A stretch of DNA of 64,000 nt from Nematopogon swammerdamellus (lineage: Eukaryota; Arthropoda; Insecta; Lepidoptera; Adelidae). The position numbers and the translations under genes were made by a program. Where the stretch lies: the NCBI GenBank assembly GCA_946902875.1, contig OX336351.1, forward strand, positions 310,001 to 374,000. Direction: 5' to 3'. This document shows, piece by piece, positions 44,301-51,816 of the stretch. Position 1 is the first letter of the stretch, and every line of letters begins with the position of its first letter. Under the pieces are notes generated by a model. The model saw only the letters and a program-made list of their open reading frames with translations. It did not search any database and was not told the origin of the DNA.

Positions 44301-46993
44301 AAAGGAGCTGATACGACGCGACCTTCGCCTGCACAATACACGCCGTGTGTATGAGGCGACAGAGCAGAATAAGGGCTCCAAAGTGTTCGTGCAGCAACTG
44401 GGCAGAAGCCACCTGACGAAACTTAAAACTGCAGATGGTCGAACTGTCTCATCGAAGCCAGAACTACTCACCGAAGTCGAAAAGTTCTACGAACGGCTAT
44501 ACGACTCACGAGCTGCTGCTCCTACAGTCCCCGACAAAGACGACCGACACGGGCCAGATTAACCCACCACTACACGGAGGATATCCCAGACGTCAACATG
44601 GGCGAGATCAGGATTGCTCTAGAGCAGCTTAAAAATAACAAGGCTCGTGGTGAAGACGGAGTTACTACAGAGCTTCTCAGAGCCGGGGGACAACGGTCCT
44701 CAAGGAACTACAGAGGCTCTTCAAATCTGTCATACACGGTGGTATTACGCCAGAGTCGTGGAACAGGAGTGTGGTCGTATTGTTCTTCAAGAACGGAGAC
44801 AAAACCTTGTTGAAGAACTATAGGCCCATCTCGCTCCTGAGCCACGTACATAAGCTGTTCTCGAGAGTCCTCACCAATAGTCTCGCCCGAAGGTTTGACG
44901 ACCACCAGCCGCCAGAGCAGGCCGGGTTTCGGAGGGGCTACAGTACCGTAGACCATATCCACACCTTACGGCAGATTATACAGAAGTGCGAAAAGTATAA
45001 TCGGCCATTGTGTCTCGCTTTTGTGGACTACGAGAAAGCCTTTGACTCTATCGAAACCTGGGCTGTTATGGAATCCGTACAGCGATGCCAAACCGATTGG
45101 CGATACATTGAGGTGCTGAAATGTCTTTATAGTGCCGCGACAATGATTGTACAAATACAGGACCAGCAGACGAAACCTATCCAATTGCATCGTGGAGTCA
45201 GACAGGGAGATGTTATATCTCCGAAACTGTTTACGAATGCATTGGAAGATATATTCAAGCTGCTGGATTGAGGAAAGCACGGCATTAATATTAAAGGCGA
45301 GTACATTTCGCACCTACGCTTCGCAGATGACATAGTCGTGATAGACGAATCGCTGGAGGAACTGAATCACATCCTGAAGGGCCTCAATGTCGCATCCCGC
45401 CGAGTCGGCCTCAGAATGAATTTGGACAAGACGAAAGTCATGTTCAACGAACACGTCGTCCCGGGGCACGTAACAGTTGGAGAGGCGACTCTCGAAGTTG
45501 TGCAGAACTATGTCTATCTTGGACAAACCATCCAGCTAGGGAAGCACAACTTTGACAATGAGGCCAACAGAAGGATTCAGCTAGGCTGGGCGGCATTTGG
45601 GAAACTCCGCCACATCTTTTCATCCTCCATCCCACAGTCATTAAAAACGAAGGTTTTTAATCAGTGCGTTCTGCCGGTAATGACGTACGGAGCGGAAACG
45701 TGGACCCTGACGATGGGCCTAGTCCACAAATTTAAAGTCGCTCAGCGAGCTATGGAAAGAGCAATCCTCGGCATTTCTTTGACCGATAAAATCCATAACG
45801 ACGTGATACGTCAAAGAACTAAAGTAGCCGACATTGATAAGAAAATAAGCAAGCTGAAGTGGCAGTGGGCTGGGCACATCTGTCGCAGACCCGACAACCG
45901 ATGGGGTAGACGGGTGCTCGAATGGAGGCCACGTACAAGCAAACGTAGCTTGGGACGTCCCCCGGCTAGGTGGACAGATGACCTAAAAAAGGTAGCCGGG
46001 AGTGGATGGATGAGAAGAGCGGAAGACCGCGTGTGGACGTGGCGTGCCTTGGGAGAGGCATATGTCCAGCAGTGGACCGATGCAGGCTGATGATGAATCA
46101 AAATAAACACTTTAAAAAAATGTTTTTGTTTAATTTTATTTAGGTAAAGACTTTCCGAAATCAATGGTCGAAATACGGCTCAACACTTCGAGTTCAAATT
46201 ACCTACTTTTATTGCGCAGGTACATCGGGTTTCGGCTTCATCGGCCATCGCTTTTCAGGGGCCAGGCCCACCCTGGAAAATAACCCTAGATACGCCAATG
46301 CTCGTAGGCCGAATATTTTACACGTCCACTGGTGTATGAGAGACGTGGGAGTCGCACTTAAAGTGGTGAAGTTTCTTTTCTTTCTTGGCATGAGGTTGGT
46401 TTTGATGGAAATATAAACGGAACAAGCAAGACGAGATTTGGGGAGTGGTAATATTGAAAACAGCTCTAGTGGGCTCTCCAAGAACACTGTCACAAGGGAC
46501 TAGAGCACCCCGAGGCCCCCTCTGACGATAGTGCACCCCGGTCTCCACAGATCACCATGCCTCCACGTTTTCTCTGCCCCATACTTGTTACCATTAATTT
46601 TCACTGTACTGTACTTGTTGCCATTAATTTGCAGATTTAATGTTGGAGGAGGAGTTCTGCGAGGAAGAATTGAGCTATAGAAGGGACTCGGCAGCGTCGC
46701 GGTCGGTGCGCTTGGAGAGCGACGCGGCGTGGAGCGAGCTCGAGCGCGCGTGCACCTGCTCGCACGCGCTGCGCGACAACATGGCCGCGGCGGCGCGCCT
46801 GCCGCCCCTCGCGCCCTTCCACACCCGCGTCCACCCGCCGCCGCCGCTCTCCCCGCCGCAGCCGCCCGCCGTCGCGCCGCAGCCCTCCAGCGGCGAGCTG
46901 GCCTTCGACGAGCACCTCAACTTCATGGACGCGGCCGTCTCCTTCGCCATACAGAACCAGGGCCTCGCCTCCTTCACATCCGAGTACGGATAA
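32339..46993 (+). CDS. Unrecognised three-exon gene, 367-residue protein
   Basis: Exon 1 32339-32845, exon 2 37286-37523 and exon 3 46635-46993 join in phase (507 + 238 + 359 bases) to a TAA stop. Donors are CAG|GTGAGC and CCAG|GTTATT; acceptors are TTTCAG|ATGGCG and TTGCAG|ATTTAA. The ATG sits in good context (GCGAAATGA). Visible parts: a basic motif PLKKARFAWQVKGKYHL (about residues 29-45), a Ser/Asp/Glu stretch, NLEILGDYLLKQDLSMMESS, a Pro/Ala linker, and then, spanning exons 1 and 2, YLEAWQERQMAKCFVDNTIN. ENEGILMAISAHGL follows, then a Cys-containing acidic part, a Pro-rich linker and HLNFMDAAVSFAIQNQGL near the C-terminus. There is no signal peptide or membrane segment, so a nuclear or cytosolic protein is likely. 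I cannot name the family. Both introns are packed with transposons. The GC-rich coding exons in AT-rich surroundings support reality. Confidence 0.82.
33643..34715 (+). pseudogene. 5'-truncated Jockey-type LINE, RT domain C-terminal half
   Basis: The open frame starts inside the RT domain at FLDVQQAFDRVWHKGLLYKL and contains GVPQGSVLGPILYTIF and the catalytic YADD (ATYADDMAAL). It ends with the Jockey-type tail VLRNISNAPWFSKNDDIHEH. It stops at 34594 and the element ends at a poly(A) run near 34702-34714. Endonuclease, gag and half of RT are missing, so it cannot act alone. It lies in intron 1 of the 32339 gene, in the same direction. The frame is unbroken for about 317 codons, so the insertion is fairly young. 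Confidence 0.88.
34774..34835. repeat. ~19-bp tandem repeat, 3 copies
   Basis: GTGGCACTGTCCTGTTGCA, GTGGCACAGTCCTGTGGAG and GTGGTACAGTCCTGTGGCG follow each other. Confidence 0.7.
34953..34986. repeat. Perfect 12-bp-arm hairpin
   Basis: CAAATGACGGTC pairs with GACCGTCATTTG around AGCCGGCGCC. No function assigned. Confidence 0.7.
35341..36277 (-). mobile_element. Mariner element, internally deleted
   Basis: Terminal inverted repeats CGAGGTGTGGCAATTAAGTT (left) and CGTAGTCTGGCAATTAAATT (right, reverse) are flanked by TA on both sides (35339-35340, 36278-36279), as in Tc1/mariner. On the minus strand the transposase end reads HHDNAPAHSS and PYSPDIAPCDFFLLPKMK, with the second and third acidic catalytic positions (HDN, PDIAPCD). 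The frame jumps from the N-terminal DNA-binding part straight to this region, so the segment with the first catalytic Asp is deleted. Frameshifts and stops also occur upstream. At 937 bp it is shorter than the ~1.3 kb of active mariners. It lies in intron 1 of the 32339 gene. Confidence 0.9.
36345..36475 (+). mobile_element. 5S-related SINE fragment (copy 5)
   Basis: CACTAGATGGTAGGGTTTATCC and GTGTTTTGCGTCCAGTCTAGTG correspond to the middle of the SINE at 37761 (CTAGGTGGTAGGGTT, GTGTTTTCCGTCCAGTTCAGTG). Diverged and truncated at both ends. Confidence 0.55.
36545..36735 (-). repeat. Dispersed repeat ending GTCGGTACTTAATAAG
   Basis: Plus-strand TTATCCCTTAGTCGCCTTTTACGACATGCACGGGGAGAGATGCAGTGGG matches 27265-27348 in reverse and 55270-55345 in the same direction. 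Confidence 0.55.
37561..37646 (-). mobile_element. RTE LINE tail just inside intron 2, with TSD
   Basis: The plus strand reads ATCAGCCTGTATCGCTCCAC, ACATAGGCATCTCCCAAGGC and CTTCCGCTCTTCTCATCC, the reverse of the RTE 3' end. The 19-bp sequence CATTCTTAGCTCACTCATC lies on both sides (37542-37560 and 37647-37665). The insertion starts about 38 bp after the exon 2 donor of the 32339 gene. Confidence 0.9.
37761..38141 (+). mobile_element. 5S-related SINE (copy 6, fullest copy)
   Basis: The 5' end GCCTCGATAGCTCAGTGGTG has a tRNA A-box-like word. It is followed by GTTAAGCAACGCTGGGCC and CAGTACTTGGATGGGTGACC, which are almost identical to the conserved internal part of 5S rRNA. Then come GGTTCGGATTCCACG (B-box-like), a body (GGTAGGGTTCAACCCGCCCG, GTACCACCGCACTGAATG, GGCTGTCATCACGGATGTTG) and a short poly(A). 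About 380 bp. It lies in intron 2 of the 32339 gene, in the same direction. Confidence 0.88.
38250..38583 (+). mobile_element. 5'-truncated LINE 3' end with poly(A)
   Basis: Contains a decayed reading frame (LDLKRMRTNRFCRSFL, then TGKLWNALP-like sequence after a shift) and 3' UTR words CTGTCAGGCCGGCATGGCAT and GACCGAATGTCCATGGGCG, ending in poly(A). A reverse copy lies at 57283-57545. The coding end resembles the C-terminus of the LINE at 59214-61931 (SFLCRTAKVWNGLP). Confidence 0.75.
39568..39630 (+). repeat. Left 63-bp direct repeat of RLE LINE
   Basis: Base-for-base identical to 43207-43269. Contains a possible stem-loop: CGATGG pairs with CCATCG, and within it CCG with CGG around GATATGTT. 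Confidence 0.9.
39847..43101 (+). CDS. RLE LINE polyprotein: zinc finger, reverse transcriptase, restriction-like endonuclease
   Basis: The frame is open from 39736, but the first ATG is at 39847, giving 1084 residues. In order: a C2H2 zinc finger (CSKC-x12-H-x4-H, about residues 20-42); a basic region; RT with SSAPGPDGIPY (about 293), TWLDFENAFGSVRH, GLFQGCCLSPVTFN and catalytic FADD (about 528). A CCHC knuckle CPSC-x7-H-x4-C (about 856-873) follows, then a PD-(D/E)XK endonuclease PDILIF ... VVLVELTVPWE (about 967-985). This order matches R2, NeSL, R4 and Hero-type single-ORF non-LTR elements, which nick a target and prime cDNA synthesis on it. All key residues appear present and no stop interrupts it, so it may be competent. 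The clade within this group cannot be fixed by eye. Confidence 0.9.
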   Translation: MNRSPIDISDNLGMNMDLKCSKCGKQYKRKIWLEKHVKEKHSDSEAGQKAPVSSPPDTIDRVQPHTSQSVAQPSSHHEAFSPRDRLSLPSISETTWKQHDRCLAERLDLPGCRQSPEDQLYDFQGTIYNYFSEFYPVRYHHNPMERENTFKAKLRRRKRELIKQLRKAKASGDRNLCHQLARAMRSILKLIQKVSEQITVAGNEFRKAQNIAAFEKNPFYFAKKAFKEQQGAIRLSTDEMFNYFKSTYTTPEADITYRDPPAPKPKEPALAFDADSPTMEELEYHIKRKPNSSAPGPDGIPYIIYKKCPSVRKHMLNIYKRIWTNREVPDCLGKAVFVLLPKKKEVTDPKDIRPIALTNTISKIFFSIIQARLLKHMCTNDYLPKKYQKGFLPRVAGCLEHNSLLTECLRDARKNERQLTATWLDFENAFGSVRHELLLKALEWYNVPPLICNIIASYYKKLSFVIQVKGETEKTPEIRYGIGLFQGCCLSPVTFNIVINILIDTLVVKEKKWGYRFKYGDTYMAAILAFADDITLLTRNPKQNQSLLKVVDDYCEWTKGMKIKPAKCYCLSLTRKGSKFTSSNPGLTVAGKPIATVADEAPFKFLGKRITSRGKEHPTDDIVQLFEESLRQTDNLPLLGTQKAWIYDNYLTSKLSWPFLVYDFTKQNLTKLDSYVTRFLKSWFGLAHPADSSTLYRSHNNFGLNIKKPSIFYQKARIAKRCILKDSNDSAIQALPNTSLSDELESRLDFYKSFQVGTRTNRSGLGIETAKSDKEILKGFAQEDMEQGFKLHALNLEMQNDWLTVGDFCIPPALKWKSIIYNWSPELLKFYLNAFQLTLPDPSNLVRWGKSTNKLCPSCKEFVGTAKHLLCGCKILLERGQYSYRHDKVLQIIREAINLSIARTRKGQTSSGFQKVNFVKPGANKLPKDRTKPSSILGAAKDWELLMDTHEKHYQMPSEICTTALRPDILIFSKATKHVVLVELTVPWESNIPKDHNIKLNKYCNLVDRIVRNGFKTDLFAVEVGARGLPAKSLYSLFKNLGLPRSTLSSYMERASKTSLEASYRIWIGREREVESGTGGFPAS
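43207..43269 (+). repeat. Right 63-bp direct repeat / conserved 3' end of RLE LINE
   Basis: Identical to 39568-39630; also present at the 3' end of the inverted copy (48241-48303) and in the solo end at 15370-15432, each with one change (CGCAAGC for CGAAAGC). Confidence 0.9.
43277..46090 (+). pseudogene. RTE LINE ORF (endonuclease + RT), broken
   Basis: The endonuclease part begins near TYNTRTLRTDENLEELE and contains VLGLSEVRRQGEDT and VVMGDFNAKVGV. A frameshift near 43735 and a stop at 43976-43978 follow. RT pieces continue as KNNKARGEDGVTTELL (44625), YRPISLLSHVHKLFSRVL, RQGDVISPKLF (45205), a TGA at about 45269, then LRFADDIVVID (45313) in another frame. The C-terminal part from 45338 to 46090 is intact (PVMTYGAETWTLTMG, QWAGHICRRPDNRWGRRVLEWRP). 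At least four breaks make it non-functional. Direction agrees with the host gene. Confidence 0.92.
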
Positions 46994-47960
46994 CTCTTCC
47001 GCAAACATCTACTTCTATGTCTCACCATATTATATTATGTAATCCGCGAAGAATCAGAAGGCGCTTCACGTCACCACCGCACCGGCCCGTCTCAACTCAT
47101 GTGGCGAATACTCGTGAAAGCGATAACTGTGCGATAATTATAACTATTGTTTAAATACACTAGCAGCTGGAAGCTGATGCGTGTAAGTACGTACGTACAT
47201 CCTAGTTAGGTTATTGTTGTTTATTTAATTATTGTGGTGCTCGCGAAGGAGGAGCGTGTGAACATCCTTGCCTGTGTAAATGAGGATGCTTTTGACATTA
47301 ATTGACAATTGATATTTGTGTGTGGATGAAGAGAGGTCTCGCTCTAGCGACTTACAAGCTAGAACGCAGCAAAGGTTCTGGCGCCTTCTGATTGCCCTCG
47401 TGTCTCACTCAACGGCTGGCCGGAGGTGACCGGAGTCAACTGTCTGCTATAGTACTGTGAGAGTTCGGGTAACTTGATGAGAGCGCTCCAACAAATGGTG
47501 CACTAGTAAATAACTCAACTTTTAGTTAGTTCATTCATATCCATTCATTTGCTTTGTATTAATTTTATTATTTAATGATTCCTCTTTACAATGACATTAA
47601 CCAACGTGTCATTGTAAAGAGGAATCATAAAATCATTTGAAAGTGTCTACTACGTCCTTGGTAAGTATATTATGCACTTCCAGAAGATATAAACCAGTAT
47701 TTACCAGAATTAGGGAGAATATTATCTAATGAAAATTGTGTGAAATGTTTATTTAAGTAGAGCTGTTGTGTATGATGTAAGTAAGTTAGTTTAGCGATAA
47801 GGAATGATTATTAATTGTATGCAACTGTTGTGAACTATATTTATGATATATTTTCTACATAGAACTCTGCATTTACATGAATACTGGAGGATGGCATAAT
47901 GTCTTACACACATGTGTCACCGAGCGTGTCGGTATCTACTCTCTGTATAGAATACTATAG
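46994..47960 (+). other. Probable 3' UTR of the 32339 gene
   Basis: AT-rich sequence after the TAA stop, without recognised transposon until 47962, containing the hairpin at 47575-47628. No AATAAA is obvious here; the nearest clear one in direction is near 52293, beyond the inverted LINE, so the real 3' end is undecided. Confidence 0.4.
47575..47628 (+). repeat. 22-bp perfect hairpin in putative 3' UTR
   Basis: ATGATTCCTCTTTACAATGACA pairs perfectly with 47607-47628 around a 10-base loop (TTAACCAACG). The size resembles a short pre-miRNA stem, but it could equally be a mini fold-back insertion. Confidence 0.75.
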
Positions 47961-47961
47961 G

Positions 47962-48181
47962 TATAACCCAATTTTTATAACTGTGCACTTCGAGCTGTCA
48001 AAGTCGTTAGGTTGGCAGGACTGAATTCACCCCCCGCTTACTTCCTCACCTCTCCGCCGACGCCAGCGTGTACTGATAGGTGTCGGCGGAGAGGTGAGGA
48101 AGTAAGCGGGAGTTGAATTCAGTCCTGCCAACCTAACGACTTTGACAGCTCGAAGTGCACAGTTATAAAAATTGGGTTATA
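47962..48181. mobile_element. Palindromic MITE, ~100-bp arms
   Basis: Left arm 47962-48062 (TATAACCCAATTTTTATAAC ... CACCTCTCCGCCGA) and right arm 48081-48181 are nearly perfect inverted copies with only an 18-bp spacer. The TATA at the ends suggests a TA target. Non-coding. Confidence 0.85.
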
Positions 48182-48407
48182 AGCGTCCGCATCGTGGTCC
48201 GCATGTCGGCGTAGTATGCAACGCACGCATCAAACACAAGAAGGTGTGGATCTAAGCTTGCGATGGCTTCACCGAACATATCCGGGCCCATCGGCAGTAG
48301 AGGAGGGTATTAATCGAGGCCGGGACTAGCGAGTGGCCACTCTAAATTTCCCGCGCATGCTTCACGTTTCGGCTCGCTTCAAGCCCTCGTCAGCTAGTCT
48401 GCGTTGA

Positions 48408-51109
48408 CTAGGACGCGGGGAAACCACCAGTCCCGCTCTCGACCTCCCTCTCTCTACCTATCCATATTCTGTAGGATGCTTCCAGTGACGTTTTCGAAGC
48501 TCTCTCCATATATGAGCTTAGCGTCGATCTTGGGAGCCCTAGATTCTTGAAGAGACTGTAGAGCGACTTCGCTGGTAGTCCTCTTGCTCCGACTTCCACA
48601 GCGAAGAGATCAGTCTTGAATCCGTTTCTAACAATCCGGTCTACTAAGTTGCAGTACTTGTTAAGCTTGATGTTGTGGTCCTTCGGTATGTTACTTTCCC
48701 ATGGAACTGTAAGTTCAACAAGTACTACATGCTTTGTCGCTTTTGAGAATATGAGTATATCCGGTCTTAATGCTGTGGTACAGATTTCCGAAGGCATTTG
48801 GTAATGCTTCTCCCGTGTGTCCATCAACAATTCCCAATCCTTTGCTGCTCCCAAAATTGAAGAAGGTTTAGTCCTATCTTTGGGCAGCTTATTGGCTCCA
48901 GGTTTCACAAAGTTGACCTTCTGGAAGCCGCTACTGGTTTGCCCTTTCCTGGTCCGTGCAATTGACAGGTTGATGGCCTCTCTGATGATTTGGAGGACTT
49001 TATCATGACGGTAGGAATACTGGCCTCGCTCAAGTAGTATTTTGCATCCGCATAACAAATGTTTGGCCGTGCCTACGAACTCCTTACATGACGGGCATAG
49101 TCTATTTGTAGATTTCCCCCATCTAACTAGGTTACTCGGGTCGGGGAGAGTAAGCTGGAATGCATTTAAGTAGAACTTAAGCAGCTCAGGGGACCAGTTG
49201 TATATTATGGATTTCCACTTCAATGCAGGAGGGATGCAGAAGTCACCCACTGTTAGCCAATCATTCTGCATTTCTAGGTTTAAGGCGTGAAGTTTGAAGC
49301 CTTGTTCCATGTCCTCCTGAGCAAAACCTTTCAGTATTTCTTTATCAGACTTTGCTGTTTCTATGCCCAATCCAGATCTATTGGTGCGTGTACCAACTTG
49401 GAATGATTTGTAGAAGTCGAGTCTCGATTCCAGTTCATCTGATAGTGATGTGTTGGGTAAGGCTTGAATAGCGCTATCATTGGAGTCTTTGAGTATACAT
49501 CGTTTGGCTATTCTCGCCTTTTGATAAAATATCGACGGTTTCTTAATGTTCAGTCCAAAGTTATTGTGAGATCTGTATAGCGTTGACGAGTCAGCCGGGT
49601 GAGCCAGTCCAAACCATGATTTCAGGAATCTGGTCACATACGAGTCTAATTTAGTCAGGTTTTGCTTTGTGAAGTCGTAGACGAGAAATGGCCATGATAG
49701 TTTTGATGTCAGGTAGTTATCGTAAATCCTTGCCTTTTGTGTACCCAGGAGGGGAAGATTGTCAGTTTGGCGGAGGCTCTCTTCGAAAAGTTGGACAATA
49801 TCATCAGTAGGATGCTCCTTTCCTCTGCTGGTGATCCTTTTGCCCAAGAATTTAAAAGGAGCTTCATCAGCCACGGTTGCGATTGGTTTTCCGGCAGTAG
49901 CCGGAAAGTTTACCTCGAGCAATCCAGGTCTGACAGTAGTCAGACCTGGATTGCTCGAGGTAAACTTTGAACCTTTCCTGGTTAAGCTCAAACAGTAGCA
50001 CTTCGCTGGTTTTATCTTCATCCCTTTGGTCCATTCACAATAGTCATCTACCACCTTGAGAAGCGCCTGATTTTGTTTTGGATTGCGGGTTAACAGCGTA
50101 ATATCATCCGCAAATGCCAGGATGGCCGTCATATATGTGTCTCCATATTTGAACCTGTATCCCCATTTGTTTTCTTTTACGACAAGCGTATCAATTAGAA
50201 TGTTGATAACAATGTTAAATGTAACAGGAGAGAGGCAGCAACCCTGGAAAAGTCCTATGCCGTAACGAATTTCCGGTATCTTCTCCGTTTCGCCTTTTAC
50301 TTGTATTACAAAGGAAAGTTTTTTGTAGTAGGAGGCTATTATATTACAGATCAGAGGTGGCACATTATACCACTCTAGCGCCTTTAATAGTAACTCATGG
50401 CGCACCGAACCGAAGGCGTTTTCAAAGTCTAACCACGTGGCAGTTAATTGTCTCTCATTCTTCCTTGCATCTCTAAGACATTCAGTCAGCAAAGAATTAT
50501 GTTCGAGACACCCTGCAACTCTTGGGAGAAAACCTTTCTGGTACTTCTTCGGTAAGTAGTCGTTGGTACACATGTGTTTGAGTAGTCTGGCCTGTATAAT
50601 GGAGAAGAATATTTTCGAAATTGTGTTCGTAAGGGCTATAGGTCTAATATCCTTGGGATCAGTAACTTCTTTCTTTTTTGGTAGAAGAACAAACACGGCT
50701 TTACCAAGACAGTCTGGCACTTCTCTGTTCGTCCAAATTCTTTTGTAGATGTTCAACATGTGTTTCCGCACTGATGGACATTTTTTGTATATGATGTATG
50801 GTATGCCATCGGGTCCCGGGGCGGAACTATTTGGTTTCCTTTTTATGTGGTATTCCAGCTCTTCCATCGTCGGTGAATCAGCATCAAATGCTAGAGCAGG
50901 TTCTTTGGGTTTTGGAGCTGGTGGATCCCTGTAAGTTATATCTGCCTCCGGGGTGGTATATGTGGATTTAAAGTAGTTGAACATCTCGTCCGTACTTAAC
51001 CTAATTGTACCCTGCTGTTCCTTAAAAGCTTTTTTGGCGAAGTAAAAGGGGTTCTTCTCGAAAGCTGCTATATTCTGAGCCTTTCGAAATTCATTGCCAG
51101 CAACCGTAA
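48408..51109 (-). pseudogene. RLE LINE ORF copy 2 (RT + endonuclease, N-terminus lost)
   Basis: An open frame from TVAGNEFRKAQN to SGTGGFPAS retains SSAPGPDGIPY, FADD, the CPSC-H-C knuckle and PDILIF ... VELTVPWE. It differs from copy 1 by a few residues (for example KTPEIR/KIPEIR, KKWGYR/NKWGYR, KAWIY/KARIY) and by 13 extra residues after NPGLT from the palindromic insertion, which keeps frame. The frame continues into unrelated flanking DNA to 51287. No N-terminal zinc finger, so probably inactive. Confidence 0.85.
49905..49968. repeat. 30-bp-arm perfect palindrome inside LINE copy 2
   Basis: 49905-49934 and 49939-49968 are perfect inverted copies around AGTA. Copy 1 has only one arm at the matching place (41578-41610), so copy 2 gained an inverted duplicate. 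Confidence 0.92.
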
Positions 51110-51630
51110 GTATGAATGTATTTGTACCGTAAGCGTCGGGGTCACCACTTGTACAGTAAGTCGGTACTATGTGTGTGGGACATAGGTTAGGTGACGTAAA
51201 TAAAATGCTGTGATACGTACGTGTTGTGTCCGTATATTCACCAAGAGGAGACTCTTTTCTACCTCGAGTGGCGGCCGGCCGACCCAACGCGCACCGGAGC
51301 GGAGGGGTGTGCGGAGGCGGAGGGCGGTCGGTCGAGTCACATTCACAAATAGTGCACGCACATGTGCTATGCGCCGTGTCGGCGCATATTCTTTGTGTAT
51401 AGTTTGCTATTTTTTAGTACGGGTGGGTGGCTGTTCCGAGGAACCGATGATGAAGTCGACACTGTCGAGAGAGCCAAATTCACCTCTGTCCTCGTGAAAC
51501 CTCGCTTAGTGAGTGAGATGCAATATTGAAGCAGATTTGCAGACTGTCGCCGGGCTGTCTAGCCTCTGTCAAATGCGTTGTGTGAATGCCGATGATTGGC
51601 ATGATGATCGAGATGTTGATCGTGTCGGTC
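51110..51630. other. Unassigned stretch, partly GC-rich
   Basis: A GC-rich patch at 51270-51340 (GGCGGCCGGCCGACCC, GGAGGCGGAGGGCGG). No supported exon or named element. Confidence 0.3.
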
Positions 51631-51633
51631 AGT

Positions 51634-51816
51634 GTCGACGTATATGTACGATTGCGTCGACGTATATGTACGATTGCGTCGACGTATATGTACGATTGCG
51701 TCGACGTATATGTACGATTGCGTCGACGTATATGTACGATTGCGTCGACGTATATGTACGATTGCGTCGACGTATATGTACGATTGCGTCGACGTATATG
51801 TACGATTGCGTCGACG
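51634..51816. repeat. 22-bp minisatellite, 8.3 copies
   Basis: The unit GTCGACGTATATGTACGATTGC is repeated eight times without visible change, plus seven bases. Because 22 is not a multiple of three and the unit has no stops, all frames read through, giving false open frames on both strands. Confidence 0.95.

Larger units (their letters stand above)
39508..46095 (+). mobile_element. RTE LINE interrupted by the RLE LINE, 10-bp TSD
   Basis: A 10-bp duplication AATCAAAATA flanks the unit (39498-39507 and 46096-46105). The 5' part is 39508-39567 (GGGGGTGCTAAGAAACCCCG). The RLE LINE then intervenes, and the RTE resumes at about 43270 with CCTCCTATACCTGCCGAACT. The 3' end is the RTE-typical GCAGGCTGATGATGA, which also appears as short solo tails elsewhere in the window. 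Confidence 0.75.
39311..46300. mobile_element. hAT-type element hosting two LINEs, 8-bp TSD
   Basis: Left end CATTGGCGTATATAGAGG and right end (reverse complement) CATTGGCGTATCTAGGG form terminal inverted repeats, followed by matching GGGTGGGC/GGCCC-type sequence. The 8-bp target duplication CTCGTAGG flanks it (39303-39310 and 46301-46308). Its own sequence is only 39311-39497 and 46106-46300; the rest is the RTE LINE, itself carrying the RLE LINE. No transposase remains visible. Confidence 0.8.
38626..46560 (-). pseudogene. Dead Jockey-type LINE split by the 39311-46300 insertion
   Basis: On the minus strand the downstream part (39302-38626) contains TFADDTALMA (the YADD-type catalytic box) and LRLIVDAPWYIKS, typical of Jockey reverse transcriptases. 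The upstream part (46560-46309) contains a decayed PCDSVLGEPT, corresponding to the PQGSVLGP box that normally precedes it. The two halves become adjacent once the hAT element and one copy of its 8-bp duplication are removed. Many stops and frameshifts make it non-functional. It is the oldest layer of the nest in intron 2 of the 32339 gene. Confidence 0.75.
48241..51109 (-). mobile_element. RLE LINE copy 2, 5'-truncated, inverted
   Basis: Nearly identical to 40440-43269 on the opposite strand. Identity begins at ACGGTTGCTGGCAATG (51107) and runs to the CCACACCTTC end at 48241. The zinc-finger part is missing. It carries a palindromic insertion at 49905-49968. It lies downstream of exon 3 of the 32339 gene, inverted relative to copy 1. 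Confidence 0.92.

Noticed and set aside
46637..47028. Antisense frames over exon 3
   Set aside because: Shadow frames caused by high GC; the plus-strand frame fits the splice acceptor and phase.
51634..51816. CRISPR-like array
   Set aside because: The 22-bp units are contiguous with no spacers, in a eukaryotic genome.
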